Positions 7,142 through 15,946 of a stretch of 17,282 bases of DNA are shown in pieces. The stretch lies in assembly GCA_910585565.1 (NCBI GenBank), contig CAJUFC010000166.1, positions 1 to 17,282 on the forward strand, written 5' to 3'. Below the pieces are notes generated by a model. That model was not told where the DNA came from, searched no databases, and saw only the letters and a list, made by a program, of their open reading frames with translations. The position numbers were made by a program, and so were the translations under genes. Within the stretch, counting starts at the first letter, position 1; every line of letters starts with the position of its first letter. The stretch comes from an uncultured Eggerthellaceae bacterium. Its GTDB lineage: Bacteria; Actinomycetota; Coriobacteriia; Coriobacteriales; Eggerthellaceae.

Positions 7142-7954
7142 TTGCCGGTTCGCCTGAGAGCAAGACAGCCTTCGTTGCTTAGCAAGCCCCTCGAACAGAT
7201 TTTCCCCGAGCCCCCGGTGGGGCTCAGTCCTGCTGCGCTCGACGAGGCGAGCGTGCCTGAGCATGTTGCCGTCATCATGGACGGCAACGGCCGGTGGGCC
7301 AAAAAGCGCATGCTCAATCGGCTGCGCGGCCATGCGGCTGGCATCGAGGCGGTGCGCGAGACCATCCGGTGCGCCTCGGACATCGGGGTGCGCTATCTCA
7401 CCATCTACTCGTTCTCGACGGAAAACTGGAAGCGGCCTACCGACGAGGTCGATGGGCTCATGGAGCTGTTTGCGAAGACGATGCTGGCCGAGGTGGACGC
7501 GCTGGATGCAGAGGGCGTTCGCGTCATGACGATCGGTGACCTGTCGGCGCTGCCTGCGGCGACCGCCGAGGCGTTCGCGAGCGCGTGGGAGCGCACGCGG
7601 GACAACGACGGCATGACGTTGGTGGTTGCCGTGAACTATGGCGGCCGCGCCGAGATCATCCATGCGTTCGAGGAATACCTTCGCTGCGCACATGACGTTC
7701 AGGCGGCCGGCGGCGAGCCGGTGCCGCTGACCGAAGACGCGCTCTCGTCGCATCTGTACACGGCTGACATTCCCGACCCTGAGCTCGTCGTGCGCACGAG
7801 CGGGGAGATGCGGCTTTCCAACTTCCTCTTGTGGCAGGCGGCCTATGCCGAGTTCGTGAGCTCGGACGTGCTGTGGCCCGATTTCGACCGATACGAGTTT
7901 TTGCGCTGCATCCTCGAATACCAGTCGCGCGAGCGCAGGTTCGGGGGCGTCTAG
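7142..7954 (+). CDS. uppS: Undecaprenyl diphosphate synthase (cis-prenyltransferase)
   Basis: This enzyme condenses farnesyl diphosphate with isopentenyl diphosphates to make the C55 lipid carrier for peptidoglycan and wall polymers. The motifs are clear: HVAVIMDGNGRWAKKR with catalytic D47, YSFSTENWKRP, VVNYGGR, and the C-terminal VVRTSGEMRLSNFLLWQ that binds the diphosphate. The protein is about 270 residues if translation begins at TTG 7142. That start is uncertain: no Shine-Dalgarno sequence precedes it, and in-frame TTG 7175 or a GTG near 7253 are alternatives. The family core begins only at about residue 38, so all are possible. The stop codon overlaps the cdsA start (TAGTG), pointing to coupled translation. 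Confidence 0.95.
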   Translation: MPVRLRARQPSLLSKPLEQIFPEPPVGLSPAALDEASVPEHVAVIMDGNGRWAKKRMLNRLRGHAAGIEAVRETIRCASDIGVRYLTIYSFSTENWKRPTDEVDGLMELFAKTMLAEVDALDAEGVRVMTIGDLSALPAATAEAFASAWERTRDNDGMTLVVAVNYGGRAEIIHAFEEYLRCAHDVQAAGGEPVPLTEDALSSHLYTADIPDPELVVRTSGEMRLSNFLLWQAAYAEFVSSDVLWPDFDRYEFLRCILEYQSRERRFGGV

Positions 7955-9099
7955 TGGCGCACGAGCTGACCGACAAGCAGAAGCAGGCGCGGATTCGCCT
8001 TAAGGCGCAGACGGCGCGCTATCTGGAAGAGGACCGCGAGCGAAAGCGCTCATGTGCGGCGTGCGCTGACGTCGAGGAGGTCATCTCGGTTCCCGAGGTG
8101 GTGTACGACCCGGCTGAGGCCCCGGCGGGGCCGCCGTGGCGATATGAGCCCACCCCTCATCAGCGGGCGGAGAAGGAAGCGAAGAAGAGCAGGCGGCGCG
8201 AGCAGAAGGACAAGATCAAACAAACCGCGCTCAACAAGACGCCCGAGAGCCTGCGCAATCCGTCTGATCTGCAGGTGCGCACGCGCACGGCGGTCGTCTA
8301 CACGCTCGTCACCATCCTGTGCGTGCTGGCAGGCGGCATTCCGACGCTCATCTACCTCATGGTCGTGGCCGGCATCTGTGCCGGCGAGTTCTACTACATG
8401 TTGCGCTCGGATGCGAAGCTGCCGAACGAGACGGTGGGCATCACGGGTGCGGTGCTCTATCTGCCTGCCGTGTACTGGTGGGGCCTCGTTGGTGCCATGT
8501 TGGTGTCGATCGTGCTGCTGCTCACGTTGCTCGTCTGGTACGTCTTCTGGCTCAAGGCACGCGTGCAAGACGTGGGCGTGAGCTTCTTTGGGGCAGCCTA
8601 TACGGGGCTGCTGCTGTGCGGGCTGCTCATGATCCGTCAGGCGGTGGGGCAGCCCTGGGGTGGCGTCGTGGTGCTGCTGCTGTTCTTCAGCGTGTGGGCC
8701 AACGACGCGTTCGCCTACTTCATCGGGCGCAAGTTCGGGCGGCACAAGCTGGCGCCCCGCACGAGTCCCAAGAAAAGCTGGGAGGGCTTCTTCGCGGGGC
8801 TGGTCGGCTCGGCGCTCGTGTGGGTCATCATGACGTTCGTTCCCGGCGTGAGCATGTCGATATGGCAGGCAATCGCGTTCGGGGTCATATGCGGGCTGGC
8901 CGAGGTGCTGGGAGACCTTGCCGAGAGCCGCGTGAAGCGCAACTCGGGGTTCAAGGACTCGGGCACCATCATGCCGGGCCATGGCGGCCTGCTCGACCGG
9001 TGCGACTCGCTCTTTTTGGCGTCAACCACAGCTGCCATCCTGCTCATCGTAGGTGGCTGCATTCCGTATAACGTGTTCTATGGGGCCATGCCCTTCTAA
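7954..9099 (+). CDS. cdsA: Phosphatidate cytidylyltransferase with long N-terminal extension
   Basis: This integral membrane enzyme makes CDP-diacylglycerol from phosphatidate and CTP, the branch point for bacterial phospholipids. The CdsA signature is complete at residues 325-351: S-x-x-KR, KDSG, MPGHGGLLDR and the final D. About eight hydrophobic segments run from residue 112 to the end. With the GTG start at 7954, which overlaps the uppS stop, the protein has 381 residues against about 270-290 in the family. The surplus is a hydrophilic, charged N-terminus (1-108) with Lys/Arg/Glu-rich stretches around 8-35 and 70-95 and a Pro-rich linker, including ESLRNPSDLQVRTRT just before the first membrane segment. 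A shorter start is unlikely because codon use stays coding-like throughout. It lies 50 nt upstream of dxr. Confidence 0.94.
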   Translation: MAHELTDKQKQARIRLKAQTARYLEEDRERKRSCAACADVEEVISVPEVVYDPAEAPAGPPWRYEPTPHQRAEKEAKKSRRREQKDKIKQTALNKTPESLRNPSDLQVRTRTAVVYTLVTILCVLAGGIPTLIYLMVVAGICAGEFYYMLRSDAKLPNETVGITGAVLYLPAVYWWGLVGAMLVSIVLLLTLLVWYVFWLKARVQDVGVSFFGAAYTGLLLCGLLMIRQAVGQPWGGVVVLLLFFSVWANDAFAYFIGRKFGRHKLAPRTSPKKSWEGFFAGLVGSALVWVIMTFVPGVSMSIWQAIAFGVICGLAEVLGDLAESRVKRNSGFKDSGTIMPGHGGLLDRCDSLFLASTTAAILLIVGGCIPYNVFYGAMPF

Positions 9100-9104
9100 T
9101 CGCT

Positions 9105-9138
9105 GAGCGAGCCGCGTCTTTCGGGTCGGCTTGCGCTC
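9105..9138 (+). other. Hairpin just upstream of the dxr ribosome binding site
   Basis: GAGCG-AGCCG (9105-9114) pairs with CGGCT-(TG)-CGCTC (9127-9138), with one 2-nt bulge and a 12-nt loop. The dxr site GAAAGG begins two bases later. It may protect the mRNA 5' of dxr or modulate its translation; there is no T-tract for termination. Confidence 0.35.
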
Positions 9139-9149
9139 GAGAAAGGCCG

Positions 9150-10382
9150 ATGATCGATATGAGTGCTTGCAAAAACGTCCTCGTCTTGGGGTCGACAGGC
9201 TCGATTGGCGAACAGGCGCTTGACGTTGCCCGCCGCCATCCGGACGCGGTCAGGATTTGTGGGCTTGTGGCAGGGACGCGCACGCGAGAGCTCTTGGCGC
9301 AGGCGCGCGAGTTTGGCGTCGCGCACGTTGCCGTCGGGGACGCGCAGGCAGCCGATACCGAGGCGGGACGCGAGCTGAAGCGGCATGCGGCCGATGCGCA
9401 TGGCTTCTTCGGCGCGGGCGATGAGGCGGGCATTCGCCTCATCGAGGAGAGCGGCTGCGACGTTGTGGTCAACGCTCTCGTGGGCGCCCGTGGGCTGCGT
9501 GCGAGCTACGAGACGCTGGTGTCTGGCAAGCAGCTGGCCTTGGCCAACAAGGAATCCCTTGTGGTGGGCGGCGACGTCATCATGCCGCTGGCCCATCGGC
9601 TGGATGCCAGCTATCCTCATTGGGGCGAGGCGGCTTCGTTTGCGCCTGCAGGGGCGCTCGTGCCGATCGACTCGGAGCACGGGGCGATCTTCCAGTGCCT
9701 GCTGGGCGAGCGCATGGATGAGCTCGATCGGCTCTGGGTGACGGCCTCGGGCGGCCCGTTCCGAGGCAAGAGCCTCGATGACCTGGCGAGCGTCACTGCC
9801 GCGGATGCCTTGGCGCATCCGACCTGGAACATGGGCCCCAAGATCACCATCGACTCATCAACGCTCATGAACAAGGGCCTTGAGGTCATCGAGGCGCACC
9901 ATCTGTTCGGTGCGCCCTATGACCGCATCGAGGTCGTCGTGCAGCCCCAAAGCGCGATTCACTCGATGGTCGAGTTCGCTGACGGGTCGGTCAAGGCCCA
10001 TCTCGGCGCGACGGACATGCGCATTCCGATACAGTTCGCGCTGAGCTACCCCGAGCGGTGGGAGACGCCCGTCGCTCGCCTGGACTTCAGGACGCTCGGG
10101 ACGCTTGAGTTCGGCGCTCCCGATACTTCCGTGTTCAAGTGCCTTGCGCTGGCGTACGAGGCGGGACGCGCAGGCGGCACGCTGCCGGCGGCGATGAACG
10201 CCGCCAACGAGGTGGCGGTGGCGGCGTTCCTTGCCGGTGCGTGCAGCTGGCTCGATATCGCCGGATGCGTGGATGCGGTCATGTCGGCGCATGAGACGCA
10301 TCCTGCAACCTCCATCGAACAGCTGCTGGAAGTCGATGGGCGTGCGCGCGATGCTGCCCGTGCCTACCTGAGCAATCGCTGA
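9150..10382 (+). CDS. dxr: 1-deoxy-D-xylulose 5-phosphate reductoisomerase
   Basis: This enzyme catalyses the first committed step of the non-mevalonate isoprenoid pathway (DXP to MEP, NADPH-dependent), feeding the isopentenyl units used by UppS. The 410-residue product shows the NADPH motif GSTGSIG (14-20), ALANKESLV, the metal ligands in DSEH (D174, E176) and in MNKGLE (E245), the substrate region ASGGPFRG, and MNAANEVAVAAF near the C-terminus. A short extra loop (about residues 149-168, LDASYPHWGEAASFAPAG) precedes the metal site. The start may be ATG 9150 or ATG 9159; GAAAGG lies 3 or 12 bases upstream respectively. The stop overlaps the 3' end of the oppositely oriented adhesin gene by 19 bp, and no terminator is visible. 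Confidence 0.96.
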   Translation: MIDMSACKNVLVLGSTGSIGEQALDVARRHPDAVRICGLVAGTRTRELLAQAREFGVAHVAVGDAQAADTEAGRELKRHAADAHGFFGAGDEAGIRLIEESGCDVVVNALVGARGLRASYETLVSGKQLALANKESLVVGGDVIMPLAHRLDASYPHWGEAASFAPAGALVPIDSEHGAIFQCLLGERMDELDRLWVTASGGPFRGKSLDDLASVTAADALAHPTWNMGPKITIDSSTLMNKGLEVIEAHHLFGAPYDRIEVVVQPQSAIHSMVEFADGSVKAHLGATDMRIPIQFALSYPERWETPVARLDFRTLGTLEFGAPDTSVFKCLALAYEAGRAGGTLPAAMNAANEVAVAAFLAGACSWLDIAGCVDAVMSAHETHPATSIEQLLEVDGRARDAARAYLSNR

Positions 10383-13300
10383 CACTGCTCGTCTTCTCGC
10401 TTGCTGCGCCTCCATCCGAGGATGCCGCAGCCAGCGACGATTGCCCCAGCGCATCCTCCGAGGATCACGAGCGCATACATGAGCTCATGCTGGGAGTCGC
10501 CGGTCTGGCGCAGGCTGCCGGCGCTTGCGGGCGTTCGCACCGCTATCGTTTGGGCGGCATCAGCGAGGTCGGTATGCTCGGCGACGAGCTCACCGTCTTT
10601 GAAGAGCTGCTCGAACACGACGAGCTCGGCGCCGGTGGCAAGGGCAGACGCATCGAAGCCGAACGGCATGTCCACGGCTCCGTCTGCAGCGGTGGGGGTG
10701 AAGATGACTTCGGACGTGACCATGGCGCCATCGACCAAGAAGACGTCCTCGGTCGCCTTGTCCATCAAAAACCCGTTCATGGTGTACTCTGCGCCGGCGT
10801 CGAGACCGGTATAGGTCACGGCATCTATCAGCTCTGCCTTCCCAGCGGGCGCAATCTCGCGGTCGCCGTCATGTGCGTCGCGAACGGACGTCGATATCAT
10901 GGGGGCGTCGAGGGACGCCACCGAGAACGTCTGCAGCGAGCTGGCGAGGTCGAGATGGGTCGCAGCGACGCCGTTGTCGGCCATGAGCACGTTGCAGACG
11001 ACGTAGCTGCCTGGCTGGGCGTGCGGCCCGAGGTCGTAGGTCATGGCGAGCGTGTGCTCTGGCTGCGTCGGGGTTATCGATGCTGTCTCTATCGCGAGCC
11101 CGTCTAGCTCGGTCACGGACGCCTCGACGTAGGCCAGCACCTCCTTGGCGTCGATCGCTTGGGGCTCGGTCGAGAATATGAAGTAGTCGTCGCCGTCGCT
11201 GGGGGCAGACGAGATGCCGAGCATGCCGGTGAGGGTGCTCCAAAACTGCTCCACTGCGGCGTTCGGCGCGCTCTCGCGGTTGCTTGCGTTCGTGCCGTCG
11301 CTGGTGCCTTCTGCCTGCGGGAGCCGTTCGGCGTCGGCGAGCTGAGGTGCGCCGTCTGCGTCGTTGGCCGCCGCATCAGGCGTGGGTTCGCGCTCGTCTG
11401 CCACGCTGGGAAGTGCTGGCAGGCCCGTTGCGGGGTCCATGACGATGCCGAGCACGTGATATCTCGTGCCAGGCACGACGCCGGTGAGCCGCACGTCATC
11501 AACGATGGTGCAGTCTGCGTCCGCGAAGGCCACCTTGTCGTCGCTCGCTGCATCTGCGGCCCTCGTATGCATCTCGATTGCGCTCATCGTAAGCGTCTGG
11601 GCGGCATCGGTGGGGTCGCAGTGGGTCGCGATGACGGCGTCGCCGCACTTGAGCGTTTCATAGGCGATGACTTTGGCGCCGTCTTCGATGAGCGGGCTGG
11701 GCACGTCAAAAGCAACTTCCACCTCGCCGCTCGCCTCGGTGGGCACGAACTCGACGACGCTGGTTGCCGGCGTGCCCTCGGCGTCTCTCAAGGGCACCGC
11801 ATAGGCGCTTTGCGCCTCGTCGTCATACGCCTCGGTCATCAAGGCGCCTTCGAGTGCATAGGCGACACCTGGCGTGAGATTGGCATAGCTGACGGTGTCG
11901 ATGACGCTGATGGCGCCGCCTGGCGACAGCGTCTTGTTCCCGCTTGCAGCATTGCGGGCAGACGTCTTGAGCCGCGGCTCGGCCACGATCACCGTCTGCC
12001 CCGAGTCATCAAGGCTTTGGTGCTCAGCGACGACGATGTCGTTGCGCACGAGCTCTTCGAACACGACGACGCGCCTGCTCGTTGCGGTCGTCAGGTCGGC
12101 GGTGATGGTGACGTCTACCTCTCCGGAGGAGGCGGCAGGCTCAAACGCGAGCTCCGTCGCAGAACCCTCGATGGCCTCTCCGCTCTCTTGGTCAACGAGG
12201 GTTGCCCTCAAGAGATAGGTCTCGTTCGGCGTGAGGTTCGTGTAGCTGACGCGATCGATGATGGACGCAGCAGGTCCGGCGGTCACGATGCGGTCGAGGT
12301 CGAGCGCATCCGAGGCGAAGGTCGTGATGTCGGGGACGGATCCGCTGCCCTTGTCGTCGATGGTGCCCAGGTCGACCTTCGTCAGGTCGCGCTGGATGGT
12401 GATGTCTTTGATGGTGACGAGGGCCAGCCCCTCGTTGGCGGGACAGCGCAGCTCTTCGAGGGTATAGGTGTCATAGGGCAGCGCGCAGAGCCCGTCGTCG
12501 ACGTCGACGAGCCATCCTTCGGTCGTCTGTCCGAACCACGTGCCTGCGTGCATGTCGAGGGCTGTGGCGTCGATGGTGCCGTCTGGCGCGAGCGCCGCGT
12601 CGTTGGCGTTCGTGTTCTGCGTGTGGGCAATCCACGCACTTGACGTGTCGACGCGTCCGTTCTCGTCGGTCACGAGAACGTGGCTTTCGCCGGTTGTCTG
12701 GCTCGTCAAGCGGAACGGGACGCCGACGAGGCGAGCCATGTCGTCTTCGCTCGTCTTGACGAAGGTGATGTCGCCGCGCTTCACTTGGTTGAAGAACGCA
12801 TCGTCTTCCACGAAGCGGTAGAGCTGGCCTTGGATGCCGATCCTGAACGTGCGCGATGCGGTATCTGTGTGGAGATACCCTTCTCCCGGCAGCACCTCTT
12901 TGATGGAGTAGGTGCCGTAGGGCAAGGCATCCGGGGCGGTCTCCGCGCGGCCGTCACGTGCGGCTATGCGGCAGCAGACATCACCGGGGTCGGCCCAAGA
13001 CCCATTGACGAGGACGGCGTTTCTCGATTCGTTGGTGATCTCGAACACGGTGCCGTCGAGCGAGGCGCCTCCAAGCGGTGTCGTGAGGCGCGACTCGCTA
13101 TCGCGCTTCTCGACCACCACGCCGCCGCGAATCACCTGGTCGAAGAAGCTCTCGTCGGCCAGGTATCGGGCGACGTCGCCGTCGCTTCTGATGCGGAACG
13201 TGCGCGCCATCGCGTCGGAGAGCAGATATCCCGTTCCTGGCTTTGTCTCGCGAATCTCGTAGGTGCCGTAGGGCAGCGCGTCTGATGCCGTGGCGGCGCG

Positions 13301-15871
13301 CCCGTTGGCTATCGTGAGGCGGCAGCAGACCTGTCCGGGGTCATAGCTTGCGCCATCGACGTATACCGGCTGCGCCGAGCGGTTCACGATCTCGAACGCG
13401 GTGCCGTCAAGCGAGGCGTCGCCTTGCGGGGTGAGCAGCCGTGACTCCGCGTCGCGCTTCTCGATGGTCACGCCTCCGCGCACGACAGCGTTGCGGAACG
13501 CGTTATCGCCTACGAGGCGCGTGACCGCATCTCCGGTGATGGTGACAGTGCGCGATGCGGCGTCGCTGAGACGATAGCCTGCTGGCGTGCTGATTTCGCG
13601 AACGGAATAGGTGCCCTCGGGGAGCGCGTCTGCTGCGGTCCGCGCCACGCCGCCTGTCGTCTCCAGGCGCATAATGGCATCCCCAGTCGAATAGGAGGCG
13701 CCATCGATCGTGACGGTGCCCTCACCGGCATAGGAGACTTCGAATGTGGTGGGGTCAAGCGAGGCGTCGCCTTGGCCGGTGAGCGTGCGCCGGTCGTGGT
13801 CGCGCTTCTCTATCTCAAGCCCGCCGTTTTTCGGGGCGGCCTTGATGCGGAACTTGTAGATGCCTGACCCAGACTGCGTTGCTACCTTCGATCCTAGAAA
13901 GCCGATGACGATGTAGGGCTCGGCTGCATCTTGGTTGATGCGCAAGACGCGCATGCCGACGGGCGCGAAGTACGGGGCGGTGTTGGGCACGGTGCCGATG
14001 GGATTTTTGACATGCCCGCACTCCAGCGCGATGTGGGCCCACCAGCCCCCAGCGTCTTGCGACCAGGAGCTCGTGACGGGCCAGGTGTTGGTCTTCCAGT
14101 TCTGGCCGTTGATGATCTCGTCGGGCGTTCCGATGACGCAGTTGAAGTATTGCGACTCGGCGACAAGCCCCACATTCCCGACGTCGTCCCAGTCGGTTCC
14201 GCTTGACTGCAGGAGGTCGTAGAGGCTTTCGGGGTCGTTCGCGTAGCCGTAGCAGTAGGGAACGCAGAAGTCTCGCACGTCTTTCGAGACGTCTCCGGGC
14301 GCGGGGTTCGGCCAGACGTAGTTCGTCGCTGCTTGGTAGGTGAACCAGTCGCCCTCATGGAGCGTATCCAGGTCGAGCCCGTCGAAGCAAACGCCGGGAA
14401 ACGTAGCCAAGGCAGACGGGTCAGTGGCTGCATCGGCCACGTTTGCGGGGGCGCGCATGATGGCATCGGCGAGGCTGCGGCCATTGATGCGCACCTCGAC
14501 CGAGTACAGGTTCATGGGGGAGTAGAAGATCGTCAGTTCGCCGGTTGTGCGGTCGTAGGCGGCGTTTCGGCCCTCCTTGAGCACGTAGGGGCTGCTCGAT
14601 CCGTTGATGTATACGGTGAGGTTGCGCAGGCTGATGCGATCGGCCGTGGCGGGCGAGACGATGGGAAACGTCGTTGTGACATCGAGCGCATTGGTGCGCA
14701 CGCTTTGCGAGGGTATGGCATCCACCTGCGCGTTGGCGCTTTCGACGTGGAGGTCGACGAGCACGTCTGCGCTCGACGCGAGGTCGTAGGAAAAGAGCAC
14801 TTGCGCCACGATCGACATGGTCTCGTCAGTGCCATAGAGCGATTTCGGGACATAGGCGATGCCGGTGTCGCGGTCAAAGAGGGGGCCGTCCACGACGTGC
14901 CCGAGGTTGTCGGTACGCGCGAATTCCGCATCGAGGGCGCGCGTGTTGCCGAGGAATCGGGTCGTGTCCATGAGGGCTAGGTAGTAGTCGCTCTCCGGCC
15001 CGGGGTCAAGCAGATCAGCCGTTGCCGAATACTGGGCGATGACGGTCCGGAGAATCTTTTCCTCGCTCGTGAAGATGTCGTCGATGGTGTCCCCGTCGGA
15101 AACGAGCGTGCTGTCTGCCAGGAGATACTTGAGGTAGAGGTCGTGCCCGGTGCTGGCGTAGTCGTCCTCTGAGGGGTCGTCTCTTTCGGAGGAGTTGTCC
15201 TGTTCGCTTGCGGTCGCGGCTGCCGAGAACAGGTCCAGCACGTTTCCGGGAAGGTGCGTCGTGTCGCTCGCGGAGCCGTCGGCGCTGTCGGGGCTTTCGT
15301 CGGCTTTGGCATCGGCGTCGGCACCGGAGGCCTCCTTGTCGGTGGTCGTCCCCTCTGGCTCTGCGGGGTCGGTGGTCCCTTCGGGCGTCGTGGCTGCCTC
15401 AGGCCCCTCGGTCTGTCCCGCGGATGGCTCCGGCGCCTGCCCTTCGGTGGCGCTTGCGTGGGACGGCGCGCCTGCTGCGGCTGCCTGGACGTTATCCGCT
15501 GACGTGGCGTCAGCGCCAGGCTGGTTGCCCTCATGCATGGGCGCGTCAGCCGGGGTGTCGCTCTCGTTGGCAGCGTCGTCATGTTGCTCGCCGCCCTCTT
15601 GCGCAGCGAAGGTCGCACCTACGTCTCCGCCGACGAGGCGCTCGTTCTGCGCTCGGCTGAGATAGTCCGTGAGGGATGGATAGCGTGGCTGTGCCACCGC
15701 AGGCTCGTGCGCGACGGCGTCTTTGCTGGGCGGGCAGAGCGCCAAGGCGAGGGGAATCATCGAGAAGGCCAGCGCACACGCCAGCAAGACTCGTAGAGCT
15801 GCAGGTGCGCGCGAGCCCTGCCGCGCGATTCTCTTTGGCAGCGCGGGCTGCCTCTGTTCGATTGCAGTCAT
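10364..15871 (-). CDS. Giant sortase-anchored surface adhesin with SpaA-like and VaFE repeats
   Basis: An 1835-residue cell-wall-anchored protein, probably an adhesin or pilus-like stalk. Start: ATG 15871 with AGGAGG 10 bases upstream. Order: signal peptide (about 1-45, hydrophobic core 24-45); disordered Ala/Thr/Glu/Ser-rich region (about 90-235); head region (about 240-680) including a five-cysteine, Trp-rich part (C495, C536, C540, C578, C618). Then come three close SpaA-type prealbumin-like repeats (about 683-795, 799-912, 916-1028), each opening with (L/V)xxEKRD, and a fourth, divergent one (1032-1145). Four VaFE-type repeats follow (about 1180-1298, 1300-1430, 1432-1652, 1655-1780) with signatures such as VVVFEEL and LVVFEQL. 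The C-terminus is a sorting signal: LRQTG (1787-1791), a hydrophobic segment (1798-1820) and an RRSKRE tail. Such repeats usually form intramolecular isopeptide bonds. The ligand is unknown. No sortase gene is in the window. Confidence 0.93.
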   Translation of the reverse strand: MTAIEQRQPALPKRIARQGSRAPAALRVLLACALAFSMIPLALALCPPSKDAVAHEPAVAQPRYPSLTDYLSRAQNERLVGGDVGATFAAQEGGEQHDDAANESDTPADAPMHEGNQPGADATSADNVQAAAAGAPSHASATEGQAPEPSAGQTEGPEAATTPEGTTDPAEPEGTTTDKEASGADADAKADESPDSADGSASDTTHLPGNVLDLFSAAATASEQDNSSERDDPSEDDYASTGHDLYLKYLLADSTLVSDGDTIDDIFTSEEKILRTVIAQYSATADLLDPGPESDYYLALMDTTRFLGNTRALDAEFARTDNLGHVVDGPLFDRDTGIAYVPKSLYGTDETMSIVAQVLFSYDLASSADVLVDLHVESANAQVDAIPSQSVRTNALDVTTTFPIVSPATADRISLRNLTVYINGSSSPYVLKEGRNAAYDRTTGELTIFYSPMNLYSVEVRINGRSLADAIMRAPANVADAATDPSALATFPGVCFDGLDLDTLHEGDWFTYQAATNYVWPNPAPGDVSKDVRDFCVPYCYGYANDPESLYDLLQSSGTDWDDVGNVGLVAESQYFNCVIGTPDEIINGQNWKTNTWPVTSSWSQDAGGWWAHIALECGHVKNPIGTVPNTAPYFAPVGMRVLRINQDAAEPYIVIGFLGSKVATQSGSGIYKFRIKAAPKNGGLEIEKRDHDRRTLTGQGDASLDPTTFEVSYAGEGTVTIDGASYSTGDAIMRLETTGGVARTAADALPEGTYSVREISTPAGYRLSDAASRTVTITGDAVTRLVGDNAFRNAVVRGGVTIEKRDAESRLLTPQGDASLDGTAFEIVNRSAQPVYVDGASYDPGQVCCRLTIANGRAATASDALPYGTYEIRETKPGTGYLLSDAMARTFRIRSDGDVARYLADESFFDQVIRGGVVVEKRDSESRLTTPLGGASLDGTVFEITNESRNAVLVNGSWADPGDVCCRIAARDGRAETAPDALPYGTYSIKEVLPGEGYLHTDTASRTFRIGIQGQLYRFVEDDAFFNQVKRGDITFVKTSEDDMARLVGVPFRLTSQTTGESHVLVTDENGRVDTSSAWIAHTQNTNANDAALAPDGTIDATALDMHAGTWFGQTTEGWLVDVDDGLCALPYDTYTLEELRCPANEGLALVTIKDITIQRDLTKVDLGTIDDKGSGSVPDITTFASDALDLDRIVTAGPAASIIDRVSYTNLTPNETYLLRATLVDQESGEAIEGSATELAFEPAASSGEVDVTITADLTTATSRRVVVFEELVRNDIVVAEHQSLDDSGQTVIVAEPRLKTSARNAASGNKTLSPGGAISVIDTVSYANLTPGVAYALEGALMTEAYDDEAQSAYAVPLRDAEGTPATSVVEFVPTEASGEVEVAFDVPSPLIEDGAKVIAYETLKCGDAVIATHCDPTDAAQTLTMSAIEMHTRAADAASDDKVAFADADCTIVDDVRLTGVVPGTRYHVLGIVMDPATGLPALPSVADEREPTPDAAANDADGAPQLADAERLPQAEGTSDGTNASNRESAPNAAVEQFWSTLTGMLGISSAPSDGDDYFIFSTEPQAIDAKEVLAYVEASVTELDGLAIETASITPTQPEHTLAMTYDLGPHAQPGSYVVCNVLMADNGVAATHLDLASSLQTFSVASLDAPMISTSVRDAHDGDREIAPAGKAELIDAVTYTGLDAGAEYTMNGFLMDKATEDVFLVDGAMVTSEVIFTPTAADGAVDMPFGFDASALATGAELVVFEQLFKDGELVAEHTDLADAAQTIAVRTPASAGSLRQTGDSQHELMYALVILGGCAGAIVAGCGILGWRRSKREDEQCQRLLR
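12781..13825 (-). repeat. Three tandem SpaA-like repeats of about 350 bp within the adhesin gene
   Basis: Three consecutive units of about 116-117 codons share EKRDxESRL, the GDASLDGTxFEI core, DALPYGTYxI(R/K)E, GYLxSDxxxRTFRI and a closing (F/R)xxVxRGG. Repeats 2 and 3 are closest to each other and both carry a CCR vicinal cysteine pair, while repeat 1 has IMR there. This indicates duplication, with repeats 2 and 3 separating last. Confidence 0.7.
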
Positions 15872-15946
15872 GGGTGTGCGTCCTCCTTTTGGGTCGAATG
15901 GCTCGGGCAGACCGGTGCACCACCACGACGCGGCTCGTCCGGTCTA

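Noticed and set aside
6461..7753. Long open frame antisense to frr and uppS (430 codons)
   Set aside because: It covers two well-recognised genes and an intergenic hairpin; its composition is typical of an antisense shadow.
11159..12643. Long plus-strand frame antisense to the adhesin (494 codons)
   Set aside because: It opposes a repeat-rich gene with clear domains; the repetitive VaFE codons explain the lack of stops.
12781..13825. CRISPR-like repeats
   Set aside because: The repeats are long, coding and imperfect (about 350 bp), i.e. protein domain duplications.
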